From positions 1 through 46,852 of the forward strand of contig CATOSB010000014.1 in assembly GCA_951812305.1 (NCBI GenBank): a stretch of 46,852 bases of DNA, read 5' to 3'. This stretch comes from an uncultured Paracoccaceae bacterium. GTDB taxonomy: Bacteria; Pseudomonadota; Alphaproteobacteria; Rhodobacterales; Rhodobacteraceae. The position numbers and the translations under genes are program-made. Shown here one piece after another: positions 23,446 to 31,399 of this stretch (positions are counted from its first letter, which is position 1; each line of letters opens with the position of its first letter). Under the pieces are notes generated by a model, which saw only the letters and a list, made by a program, of their open reading frames with translations, was not told the DNA's origin and searched no databases.

Positions 23446-24399
23446 ATGACGGCTTTGGCCGCGGTGTTTGTATTCACCGCGTGCGACGGAAACCCGTTCG
23501 GCGTGATTACCGGGACGGGGACCGGATCAGGCACCGGAACCGGGACAGGCACGACAACGACAGTTGGCGGCGTCACGCTGCCACAGGGTACGGGCAGCAC
23601 CGATACCCCTTCGGCAGCTGCGGGGATCACCCGGTACGAAACCAGTGGCAGCACCGAAGATGTGACGTATGACGCGACCGCTGACACGATCACGATCGAC
23701 AACCTGCCGTTTGATGGCACCGGCGTGTTTGATCGTGACGACGTATTGCCGACGCTGATTCCGACAGGTTTCGAGATTTATGAGAACAACAATCTGACCG
23801 AACGGCGTGCCTATAAAGCGATCCGCGGTGAAAGCGCATCGGGAGAGACGAGTTTCACGGTCGTGCGCACAGGCGACTATCTTGGGTTCGGTTTCGGTGG
23901 CTTCGTATATTCCCGAAGCGGATCGGTTGTGCTGCCCACCACCGGGCAGGCGACTTATACCGGCGCTTATGGCGGCACACGGGTGTTCGACGGGATTGGC
24001 GGCCAGCAATACACCACCGGCGTGGCGACAATCGAAGTCGACTTTGAGGATTTCGATGCCACGGATGCAGTTGAGGGCTTCATCACCAGCCGTGCCTATT
24101 ACGACCTGTCGGGCACGCTTTTGGGGACACTGCCCACCCTGATCCTGGCCACGGGGTCGATTTCGACGTCCGGTGAAATCGGCGGATCGGTGTCCAGCTC
24201 CACGCTTGACGGCAGCGGCAACGTGGTCGCGTTTGAATCCGGGGAATATTACGCGGTTTTGTCGGGTGATCCGGCCGATGAAATGGTTGGCATTATCATC
24301 GTAACCGGTTCGGACGGTGATCCGGCAAACGGATTGCTCGCCGGAACAGACACGTCGACCGTACAGGAAACCGGCGGTTTCATCGTAACCTCTCCCTAA
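23446..24399 (+). CDS. Surface-exposed lipoprotein (Slam-dependent type); native first four codons displaced by IS
   Basis: 317 residues from the ATG inside the IS target duplication. The original start is ATG 21825 (GGAGC upstream), giving M-R-K-P-M-T-A-L-A-A-V-F-V-F-T-A-C. Both forms keep a hydrophobic signal and a lipobox ending at Cys (Cys17 native, Cys13 now). The mature part is Gly/Thr/Ser-rich with beta-strand periodicity, like TbpB-type eight-strand barrels of surface lipoproteins. It lies 10 bases before the Slam-like gene, its likely export partner. GGGAG from the IS end stands eight bases before the new start, so translation may persist. The ligand is unknown. Confidence 0.75.
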   Translation: MTALAAVFVFTACDGNPFGVITGTGTGSGTGTGTGTTTTVGGVTLPQGTGSTDTPSAAAGITRYETSGSTEDVTYDATADTITIDNLPFDGTGVFDRDDVLPTLIPTGFEIYENNNLTERRAYKAIRGESASGETSFTVVRTGDYLGFGFGGFVYSRSGSVVLPTTGQATYTGAYGGTRVFDGIGGQQYTTGVATIEVDFEDFDATDAVEGFITSRAYYDLSGTLLGTLPTLILATGSISTSGEIGGSVSSSTLDGSGNVVAFESGEYYAVLSGDPADEMVGIIIVTGSDGDPANGLLAGTDTSTVQETGGFIVTSP

Positions 24400-24409
24400 G
24401 GTCTTCATC

Positions 24410-25762
24410 GTGAAGTGGCTCCTTTCCGGGCTTGTCGCGGTTTCGCTTTGGGCCTCGGGCCTGCACGCAGAATCGGTGACCCTGTCACCCGATGACGCAT
24501 ATCTGCGCGCCGTTCAGGCGCTGGACACCGGGCAGCCCAAACTTGCGAATGCGATCTCTGACGCGCTTTTGACACGGGACGGCACGGAATTTCGCGTTCT
24601 GGTCCTGAAGTCGCGCGCGGCGCGCAATCTTGGCCAGTTCGACGAGGCGCTGGATGCCGGACAAAGGGCATGGGACGTCAGCGAAACGGACGCGCAGAAA
24701 TTCACATCCGCCATGATCACGGCGCAGGCATTGGCCTCGAACAGCCAACGCACCCGCGCGCAGATCTGGTTGCGGCGTGCCGCGGAACTCGCGCCCAATG
24801 AAGGGACACGGCGACTTGCGGTGCGCGATTTCCAATATGTAAGGGCGCGAAATCCCTGGGCGGCGGAACTGAAATTCAGCGTTACACCCACCAACAACAT
24901 CAACAATGGCAGTGCACGGGAAACGACCCGGCTGTATGGGCTGCCATTTGAATTTCAATTGAGCGGCGCGGCGCAGGCACTCTCCGGCATCGAATACTCA
25001 TCGGCAATCGCGGGACGCTACAGGTTTGATCAGGGCCCCCACTTTGCACAGGATCTGACATTTCAGGCCAGTCACCGCACATACACGATGACGAGCGACG
25101 CCAAAGCGGCGGCACCGGGCGTCAGTGGCAGCGACTTTGCCTTCTCTCAAGCTGCAGTCGGATACACTTTTACCGGCATCTCGCCCGACCGGAGCGGCGG
25201 GCATGCCCTTTCGGCGACTGCGGGCCACACCTGGTATGGCGGCGAAGCTTATTCCGCCTATCTGCGGCTTGGTGGTTCAAGAAGTTTCAATATCTCGGAC
25301 AGATCGAAACTGACATTCTCAGCGTCAGCCGAGCGGCAATTCGGAATTGCATCACCGGACGCAGATTCACTGCGCGGAGACATCCAGTATTTCCGCCGCA
25401 TCGAGGGGCTCGGCATTCTGTCACTGAGCGCTGGCAACACGACCAGCATGTCTGCAACCGACGTCGCGGAATTTTCCGAAATCCGTGGCGGTGTTGGCCT
25501 GAAGCTTGCAAAACCCGTTCTGGGCACAAGCGTGTCATTTGGGATCACGGTCCGGGATCGGGACTATACCCGGTCGGCCTATGATCCAACCGGTCGGCAG
25601 GACCGGGAGATCGGCGCGCGGCTGGATCTGGTGTTCAAGGAAATCGAAAAATACGGTTTCAATCCGTCCCTCAGCGTCACGTCATCACGCACAAGCTCCA
25701 ACATCGGGCTGTACGATATCGATCAAACAGGTGTTAAATTCGGGTTCCAAAGCGCGTTTTGA
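24410..25762 (+). CDS. Slam-like surface lipoprotein assembly modifier (outer membrane)
   Basis: 450 residues from GTG 24410. Signal peptide M-K-W-L-L-S-G-L-V-A-V-S-L-W-A-S-G-L-H-A. Residues about 25-150 are TPR-like (alternating helices; L-K-S-R-A-A-R-N-L-G-Q-F-D-E-A-L-D-A-G). From about 160 to the end is a beta-barrel region of DUF560/Slam type, ending in F-Q-S-A-F with a terminal Phe as in outer-membrane proteins. Slam proteins move cognate lipoproteins to the cell surface, and the gene directly upstream encodes such a lipoprotein. No disruption seen. The family call is from architecture and context. Confidence 0.75.
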   Translation: MKWLLSGLVAVSLWASGLHAESVTLSPDDAYLRAVQALDTGQPKLANAISDALLTRDGTEFRVLVLKSRAARNLGQFDEALDAGQRAWDVSETDAQKFTSAMITAQALASNSQRTRAQIWLRRAAELAPNEGTRRLAVRDFQYVRARNPWAAELKFSVTPTNNINNGSARETTRLYGLPFEFQLSGAAQALSGIEYSSAIAGRYRFDQGPHFAQDLTFQASHRTYTMTSDAKAAAPGVSGSDFAFSQAAVGYTFTGISPDRSGGHALSATAGHTWYGGEAYSAYLRLGGSRSFNISDRSKLTFSASAERQFGIASPDADSLRGDIQYFRRIEGLGILSLSAGNTTSMSATDVAEFSEIRGGVGLKLAKPVLGTSVSFGITVRDRDYTRSAYDPTGRQDREIGARLDLVFKEIEKYGFNPSLSVTSSRTSSNIGLYDIDQTGVKFGFQSAF

Positions 25763-26144
25763 TCTCATTGACCTAGGCGAGATCGGGTCACGTTGAATGC
25801 AGGTCCAAGAGTCATTTCGTGACCTGAAGTGGACATTGAGAATTGGCACTCCGCGCGGAATCAAGGCCCCTCGGGCCGCCGCTCATCGACGGGCCGTCCC
25901 CTGGCCAGGCGATTTCTGGAAGGTCTCACCACGTTTTGATCTAGCACGGATTTCGCAAGATTAAGCGGCAGCGACAAATGTTTGTTCGCCGCGCCACGGC
26001 CCATCAATGCACATCTTCGCGCTAATGTTGTTGAACGTCTGATTCAGGCCCAGATCGACCGTTTCAAACGAAAAGCACCCTGCCCTGACTATCGCTTCTG
26101 TCCCGACCTGCTATCTTTAATCCCAAAGCCTTGGGAGGAAGAAT
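25763..26144. other. Gene-poor spacer, possible decayed minus-strand ORF tail
   Basis: No convincing gene in this 382-bp stretch. On the minus strand, an uninterrupted frame of about 49 codons ends at 25961. Its last residues, K-M-C-I-D-G-P-W-R-G-E-Q-T-F-V-A-A-A, look protein-like and could be the tail of a lost gene. A GC-rich inverted stretch (GGCCCCTCGGGCC, 25864 onward) may help terminate the Slam transcript. GGGAGGAAG just before 26145 is the ribosome-binding site of the next gene. Confidence 0.3.
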
Positions 26145-26573
26145 ATGGGAACGACCTATCTACACACGATGGTCCGGGTTAAAGATCTGGAAATGTCGAT
26201 GGCTTTCTACGAGCTGCTCGGGCTGAGTGAAACGCGCCGGATGGACAGCGAGGGCGGGCGATTCACCTTGGTGTTCATGACGCCTCCGGGGCAGGAAAAT
26301 GCCCATGTCGAACTGACTTATAACTGGGATGGCGATGACGGATTGCCCAGTGACAGCCGCCATTTCGGGCACCTCGCCTACGCGGTCGATAATATTTACG
26401 ACATGTGCGCGCACCTGCAAAACAATGGCGTAACCATCAATCGCCCACCTCGCGATGGGCGTATGGCCTTCGTGCGCTCGCCCGACAATGTGTCCGTTGA
26501 ACTGCTGCAGGCAGGGGATGCGCTGGAGCCTGCGGAACCGTGGTCGAGCATGGAAAACACCGGCCATTGGTGA
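26145..26573 (+). CDS. gloA: Glyoxalase I-like VOC metalloenzyme (lactoylglutathione lyase)
   Basis: 142 residues. Converts the methylglyoxal-glutathione hemithioacetal to S-lactoylglutathione; cytosolic. The VOC fold metal ligands fit H7 (L-H-T-M-V), E56 (H-V-E-L-T-Y-N-W), H76 (F-G-H-L-A-Y) and E119 (S-V-E-L-L), the His/Glu/His/Glu set of the short Ni-type enzymes. A strong ribosome-binding site (GGGAGGAAG) precedes ATG 26145. It overlaps the next gene by four bases (GTGA) and leads a four-gene operon with three DUF1194 genes. Confidence 0.92.
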   Translation: MGTTYLHTMVRVKDLEMSMAFYELLGLSETRRMDSEGGRFTLVFMTPPGQENAHVELTYNWDGDDGLPSDSRHFGHLAYAVDNIYDMCAHLQNNGVTINRPPRDGRMAFVRSPDNVSVELLQAGDALEPAEPWSSMENTGHW

Positions 26574-27307
26574 GGGTTGCCCTGATCCTGTTGGCACTGG
26601 CGGCACCGGCCAGTGCAACATGCCGGCAGGCCCTGGCGCTTGCACTTGATGTCTCGGGTTCGGTTGATGAGCGCGAGCATACATTGGAACGCGAAGGCCT
26701 GGCATGGGCGCTGCGTGATCCAGAGGTGCAGGCGGCGTTTTTGGTGGCAGAACAGCCCCCTGCCCGGCTTTATGTGTTTGAATGGGCTGGGTTGTTTACG
26801 CAGGCCGAATTGGTGCCATGGACCGAAATTCGGAGTGCCAGTGACCTTCAATCCGTCGCGGTTCTGTTGACTTCGCTACCTAGGGTCGCAGGAGCGTTGG
26901 ACACGGCCACCGGACAGGCGATGCTGTTTGGTGCGGCGCAATTGTCAGGGCAAAAGAGTTGTGAACGCCTGACGCTCGACATTGCCACCGACGGTCTGAA
27001 CAACGCCGGTGTTTCCCCGTCTCATGCCTTGCGAGACCCGTCGATGTGGAACGTGACAGTAAATGCTTTGGCGATTGGCGACCGGCTGCCGGGTCAGGTG
27101 TCGAGCAAGATTGAAGAATTCGAAGGGCTGGTCCGGTACCTGCATCTTGAAGTGATCCACGGGCCCGACGCATTTGTCGAAGAGGCCGAAGTTTTTTCGG
27201 ATTTTTCGCAGGCCATCAAACGCAAGCTGCTGCGCGAGTTATCAGCGCGCGCCGTGGCATGGAACATGCCCACCATCGACCGGGCTTTGCCCGGTGGCGG
27301 AGGCTAG
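26570..27307 (+). CDS. DUF1194 secreted von Willebrand A protein 1
   Basis: 245 residues from GTG 26570, chosen because the signal peptide (V-R-V-A-L-I-L-L-A-L-A-A-P-A-S-A) starts there and GTGA overlaps the glyoxalase stop. The mature protein begins T-C-R-Q-A-L and has a VWA domain with the metal-ion-dependent adhesion site: D-V-S-G-S, then the Thr of D-T-A-T-G-Q-A, then D-I-A-T-D-G. Predicted periplasmic or secreted; function of DUF1194 is unknown. Two paralogues follow directly. Confidence 0.88.
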   Translation: MRVALILLALAAPASATCRQALALALDVSGSVDEREHTLEREGLAWALRDPEVQAAFLVAEQPPARLYVFEWAGLFTQAELVPWTEIRSASDLQSVAVLLTSLPRVAGALDTATGQAMLFGAAQLSGQKSCERLTLDIATDGLNNAGVSPSHALRDPSMWNVTVNALAIGDRLPGQVSSKIEEFEGLVRYLHLEVIHGPDAFVEEAEVFSDFSQAIKRKLLRELSARAVAWNMPTIDRALPGGGG

Positions 27308-27311
27308 AGCT

Positions 27312-28001
27312 GTGCGCGTCTTCGGCCCGATATTGTCCCTTGCCATCGCTCTGGCGGTCGCGCCGCCAGTTCAGGCGGACTGCCGTCTGGCCCTGCTCTT
27401 GGCGCTTGATGTCTCTTCATCGGTCGATTCCCGGGAAGACAGATTGCAACGCAAGGGGCTGGCCAACGCGTTGTTGGCAGAAGATGTTCAAAAGGCGATC
27501 CTTTCTGTACCGGGCCAGTTCGTTGCGCTGGCCGCGTTTGAATGGTCCGGGCGCTACAGCCAGCAGATCAATCTGGATTGGGTTTTGTTGGAGAATGAGG
27601 CACGCATTCGCGCCGCTGCCGACGCCATTCGAGAATCAAGCCGGTCGCGCAGTGATCTTCCGACGGCCATCGGTCATGCCGCAGGATTTGCCGCAGGCCT
27701 GCTAAGTGAAGCGCCAGATTGTCTGGCCCAAACGATTGATGTTTCAGGCGATGGAGAGAATAACGAGGGTTTTCCACCAAAAATTGCGTACCGGCATTTC
27801 GGGCAGGATTTCGTCACTGTGAACGGGCTGGCGATTGGCGGTAAGGGGGGTGACTTGCCGGGTTATTATCGGCGCGAGTTGATCAAGGGGCCGGGTGCCT
27901 TTGTGATAGAGGCCGATGATTTCGCTGACTTCGAGCGCGCCATGAAACAGAAACTGATCCGCGAGACCGAGGCCAAGGCCGTCGCCCGGGCGGTCCCCTG
28001 A
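27312..28001 (+). CDS. DUF1194 secreted von Willebrand A protein 2
   Basis: 229 residues from GTG 27312, four bases after the previous stop. The longer upstream frame (27174) would put about 46 residues before the signal peptide and is rejected. Signal segment L-S-L-A-I-A-L-A-V-A-P-P-V-Q-A, then D-C-R-L-A-L-L-L-A-L. VWA motif D-V-S-S-S followed by the D-V-S-G-D-G strand. It shares the paralogue pattern G-P-x-A-F-V-x-E-A at the C-terminal side. Confidence 0.88.
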   Translation: MRVFGPILSLAIALAVAPPVQADCRLALLLALDVSSSVDSREDRLQRKGLANALLAEDVQKAILSVPGQFVALAAFEWSGRYSQQINLDWVLLENEARIRAAADAIRESSRSRSDLPTAIGHAAGFAAGLLSEAPDCLAQTIDVSGDGENNEGFPPKIAYRHFGQDFVTVNGLAIGGKGGDLPGYYRRELIKGPGAFVIEADDFADFERAMKQKLIRETEAKAVARAVP

Positions 28002-28002
28002 C

Positions 28003-28770
28003 ATGCGCGCGCTGGTCGTCATACTTTTGTTGTTTTGCGCGGGCAGCGCCACTGCGGCGTGCAGGCTTGCGTTGGCGCTGGGGCTGGATGTGTCTGGATC
28101 CGTGGATGAGGCAGAGTACCGGTTGCAGACTGACGGGCTTGCTGGCGCGCTGCTGCGTCGCGAAGTGCAGGAGGCGTTTCTGGCCTTCCCGGAAAGCCCA
28201 ATTTACCTGCTAATTTACGAATGGGCCGGACCGAACAGCCGCCGGTTGCTGTCGGACTGGCAAGCGATTCAGACGCCTGAAGACCTGTTGTCCATTGCCG
28301 AACGGGTGAAAAATGCCCAGCGCCGCGCGGCGGACCCGACCACCGCGCTTGGTGAGGCGATCATGTTTGGCGCGGCGGCACTGAACCAGCAGGGCGGATG
28401 TTTGCGCCGGACGCTTGATCTGTCGGGCGATGGCGAGTCCAACAGCGGGCCGCGACCGCGCGATGTGAAGACGGATGCGCGCCTTGGTGACATCACGATC
28501 AACGGGCTGGTGATCGCGACCGGGCCACCCAAAAACATTAACATGCCAAGGGCCGAGGTCGGAGAATTGTGGGCCTATTACGAGAACGAGGTGATCCGAG
28601 GGCCGCAGGCCTTTGTCGAAGTCGCGCTAGGATTCCATGATTTCGAGGAAGCGATGGCGCGCAAGCTTCTGAAAGAAACCCAGACACTTGTGATCGGAGG
28701 ACGTTCGCCGGGTTTACCGGTGCGGGTTGCGGGCGGTCGGCGCGACGTGGCGGGTGAGTTATCGCGCTAG
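28003..28770 (+). CDS. DUF1194 secreted von Willebrand A protein 3
   Basis: 255 residues from ATG 28003, one base after the previous stop. Signal peptide M-R-A-L-V-V-I-L-L-L-F-C-A-G-S-A-T-A. VWA motif D-V-S-G-S-V-D, Thr in D-P-T-T-A-L-G, Asp in D-L-S-G-D-G-E-S-N-S-G. Its C-terminal tail is about 20 residues longer than in the two paralogues. Last gene of the operon. Confidence 0.9.
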   Translation: MRALVVILLLFCAGSATAACRLALALGLDVSGSVDEAEYRLQTDGLAGALLRREVQEAFLAFPESPIYLLIYEWAGPNSRRLLSDWQAIQTPEDLLSIAERVKNAQRRAADPTTALGEAIMFGAAALNQQGGCLRRTLDLSGDGESNSGPRPRDVKTDARLGDITINGLVIATGPPKNINMPRAEVGELWAYYENEVIRGPQAFVEVALGFHDFEEAMARKLLKETQTLVIGGRSPGLPVRVAGGRRDVAGELSR

Positions 28771-28797
28771 GGCGGTTCAAGCTAAAGCGAAAATGGT

Positions 28798-29031
28798 TTG
28801 GTTTTGGCCAGGGGCGAAGCGAAAGGCAAGGCGGAAGGTCTGGCCAGGGGCGAAGCGAAAGGCAAGGCGGAAACCCTCGGGCGCCTGTTGGAGCGCCGGT
28901 TCGGCCCCCTGCCCCGGGATATCGCCGCGCGGATCGCCGCGGCGGAACCTGATCGGATCGAGGCCTGGCTGGATGCCGTTCTGGACGCGCCCGACCTCGC
29001 GACCGTCTTCGCACAAGACCGGTCGCACTGA
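28798..29031 (+). pseudogene. C-terminal remnant of an Rpn/DUF4351-type nuclease-transposase-like protein
   Basis: About 77 codons without a proper start. The sequence E-T-L-G-R-L-L-E-R-R-F-G-P-L-P and R-I-E-A-W-L-D-A-V-L-D-A-P-D-L matches the DUF4351-like C-terminus that follows the PD-(D/E)XK domain in Rpn recombination-promoting nuclease relatives. A tandem duplication encodes L-A-R-G-E-A-K-G-K-A-E twice (about 28803-28873). The nuclease domain is absent, so this is debris, or a very short recruited ORF. Confidence 0.6.
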
Positions 29032-29228
29032 CCGAAAACCACGCCTTCGAAACGGCTTACGGCCTTTCGCAAAGCCTCAGTCTGCGCCGCCGCACCGGCG
29101 GCACCATATGAAAAGCGCACGCATATCGGCCCGCGCCTGGCTGCAACGCTGCATGTCCGGCGTTCGCGCGCGGCGCTTTAATCCACAATACAGCACCTGA
29201 ACCGCCCCACCTTGCTGGTCTCTCTCAT

Positions 29229-29253
29229 GTCCGATAATGTTGCCTTATCGGAC
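29229..29253. repeat. Inverted repeat GTCCGATAA - 7 nt - TTATCGGAC (resolvase-site-like)
   Basis: Perfect 9-bp arms in an otherwise gene-free stretch (28771-29379). Preceded by T, the left arm reads TGTCCGATAA, like half-sites of serine resolvases of the Tn3/gamma-delta type (TGTCYRATA). No resolvase gene is next to it; a 22-codon ORF beginning at ATG 29277 is too short to name. It could also be a simple hairpin. Confidence 0.35.
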
Positions 29254-29379
29254 GTTAGAAGATATGCTCAGCGCCATGTCAGAAAACACCGAGAAATCGC
29301 CCTCAAAGCCCGCAATTCATGAGACTCACCACCCGCATATGTGAGACGGGACATACCGAAGGTTATGAGACTGGTTCCG

Positions 29380-29748
29380 TCAGCTGACAAGCTCGACGTC
29401 ATAGGCCCCAAGCTTGGTGTCGGAGCTCGCGAGTCTCAGCCCCTCGCACTGAGCCTGCGCGATCAACATTCGGTCGAATGGGTCGCTGTGATGCAGCGGC
29501 AGCGCGGCCGCCGCTTCCGCATGGGTCCAAGAGATCGGCAACGGCCGACAGCCCGCATCCACTGCAATGTCAAACAGATCGTCCGGCACATCGAGCTTGC
29601 CGATGGCGCGCTTGATACCGATCTCCCAGACGCTTGCCGAGGACAAATAAACCTCGCCTTGAGAAATTGCCTGAGCCTGGGCCGTTGTAAGGCGCGGATC
29701 ATTCAGCACCGCCCAAAGCAGCACATGGGTATCGAGAAGGACCCGCAT
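29380..29748 (-). CDS. vapC: PIN-domain toxin, VapC type
   Basis: 122 residues. PIN RNase fold with acidic residues D6 (L-L-D-T-H), E42 (V-W-E-I-G-I-K), D92 (D-P-F-D-R-M-L-I-A-Q-A) and D110 (S-S-D-T-K-L), the Mg-binding set of VapC toxins, which cleave RNA (often tRNA). ATG 29748 abuts the antitoxin stop codon (TAAATG). It forms a type II toxin-antitoxin operon with the upstream gene; no defect seen. Confidence 0.93.
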   Translation of the reverse strand: MRVLLDTHVLLWAVLNDPRLTTAQAQAISQGEVYLSSASVWEIGIKRAIGKLDVPDDLFDIAVDAGCRPLPISWTHAEAAAALPLHHSDPFDRMLIAQAQCEGLRLASSDTKLGAYDVELVS

Positions 29749-29988
29749 TTAGCGCGTCGCGTTCCGCTCGAACATCTCGGAGATTTCCTGATCACCGGCG
29801 AACATATCGTCCGGCAGCGCGAACTCGCCCTCAAGCGCACCAATCAACGGCCGCCCAACCGGACGGTCTGCGGCGACGATCCGCGCGACGGGACGCCCAT
29901 ATCGGGTCAACTCAATGGCCTCCCCTGCCTCGGCGCGGCGGATCAACTCCGCAAACTGAGCCTTGGCCTCTGCAATGGCAATCTGCAT
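29749..29988 (-). CDS. vapB: Phd/YefM-family antitoxin
   Basis: 79 residues from ATG 29988, with AGGAAAG upstream; a longer frame to 30057 lacks such a site. N-terminal Phd/YefM DNA-binding part (I-A-E-A-K-A-Q-F-A-E-L-I-R-R-A-E-A-G-E), then R-Y-G-R-P-V-A-R-I. The acidic C-terminal tail binds the toxin. Probably autoregulates the pair from its own promoter in the 29990-30040 region. Confidence 0.9.
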   Translation of the reverse strand: MQIAIAEAKAQFAELIRRAEAGEAIELTRYGRPVARIVAADRPVGRPLIGALEGEFALPDDMFAGDQEISEMFERNATR

Positions 29989-30031
29989 GGACGCTTTCCT
30001 TCTAGTTCTGACCAACATATAAGTCATAAGC

Positions 30032-30136
30032 ATGACTGACGCAAGAGACCCGATCACCCCGCCCTCTCATGTCGCTGGATCAGGCACGCTTGATCGACTG
30101 GTTGAGGCCGTGCGCGAGAGCTATGCGGGAATTTAG
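30032..30136 (+). pseudogene. N-terminal stub of a probable tyrosine recombinase
   Basis: ATG 30032 to TAG 30136, 34 codons, diverging from vapBC. The residues ...G-S-G-T-L-D-R-L-V-E-A-V-R-E-S-Y-A resemble the start of alphaproteobacterial phage-integrase/XerC-like recombinases just before their SAM-like core-binding domain. The sequence then passes into the IS256 leader, so the rest is gone. This call rests on a short stretch; an unrelated small protein is possible. Confidence 0.4.
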
Positions 30137-31390
30137 GTGATGGCGTGCTTTGAAAGGCGGCGTATTGTGGCAGGTGTCAAAGCCAGCCAGAACCTCACAA
30201 GGAGCAATACGCCTATGAAGAACGATACACAGATCCTGCCAATTCGCCAATCGGAAACGAAAGCAGATCCGTTGACAGAGCTTGCGCGGCAAGGCGCGCG
30301 CCAGATGCTGGCGGAGGCGCTGAAAGCCGAGGCTGATGCATTTGTTGCCAGTTTTGCTGATGAACAGCTGGACGATGGCCGCCAGCGGATAGTGCGGCAT
30401 GGATTTGGCCCTGAACGGCAGGTCCAGACCGGCATTGGTGCTCTGGATGTCCGGCGGCCCAAGGTGCGCGACCGGCTGGCAACACCTGATCCGTCCAAAA
30501 AGATCCGCTTTACGTCGAACATACTGCCGAAATGGGCGCGCCGCTCGGTGAGCCTGGATGCCTTGCTGCCGGTGCTTTATCTGAAAGGCATTTCGACGGG
30601 TGATTTTCAGGAAGCGCTGTCAGCCATTATGGACCCCGACGCGCCGAACCTGTCGCCAGGCGTCATATCGCGACTGACGGCTGGATAGCAGGCACACTAT
30701 GACACCTGGGTTCGGCGTGACCTGTCTGCACGTCACTATGTCTACATCTGGGCCGATGGCGTCTATCTTCAGGCCCGGATGGAGGAGAATGCCGAATGCA
30801 TGCTGGTGATCATCGGTGCAACACCGGAGGGCAAGAAAGAGCTGATCGGCTTTCAGGTAGGTCTGCGGGAGAGCGCTCAGAGTTGGCATGAGTTACTGAC
30901 CGACATAAAAAGCCGCGGGTTGTCCGTCCCACCGGAAATTGCGGTTGGTGACGGGGCCATGGGGTTTTGGAACGCGCTGGACAGGGCATTTCCAGGCACA
31001 AAACACCAGCGCTGTTGGGTGCATAAGGTGAAGAATGTTCTGAATGGTTTTCCCAAGCAGATGGCACCGGCTGTGAAGTCAGATCTGGATAACATCCAGC
31101 ACGCAGGGACGCGTAAAGAAGCAGAAGCGGCGCTGACAGTGTTCTCCGAGAAATACAAGGCCAAATACCCAAAGGGCGTTGCCTGCCTGATCAAGGATCA
31201 AGACGCGATGCTCGCATTCTTCGATTTCCCGGCGGAACATTGGGGCCATTTACGCACTTCAAACCCTATAGAAAGCGTGTTTGCCACCGTTCGACACAGA
31301 ACGGTTCGCACCAAAGGCGCACTGTCGCAAAAGACTGCAAAGCTGATGGTCTTTACCCTCATTCAGGCCGCATCAAAGAAATGGTTGCGG

Positions 31391-31399
31391 CTCAAGGGC
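31391..31399. repeat. 9-bp target-site duplication CTCAAGGGC (right copy 32590-32598)
   Basis: CTCAAGGGC stands outside both ends of the IS4 copy (CTTACCACCC at 31400, GGGTGGTAAG at 32589). Removing one copy restores the IS256 transposase frame. Confidence 0.92.

Noticed and set aside
29341..30039. 232-codon plus-strand open frame over vapBC
   Set aside because: Antisense to the two well-supported toxin-antitoxin genes, with no ribosome-binding site or recognisable motif.
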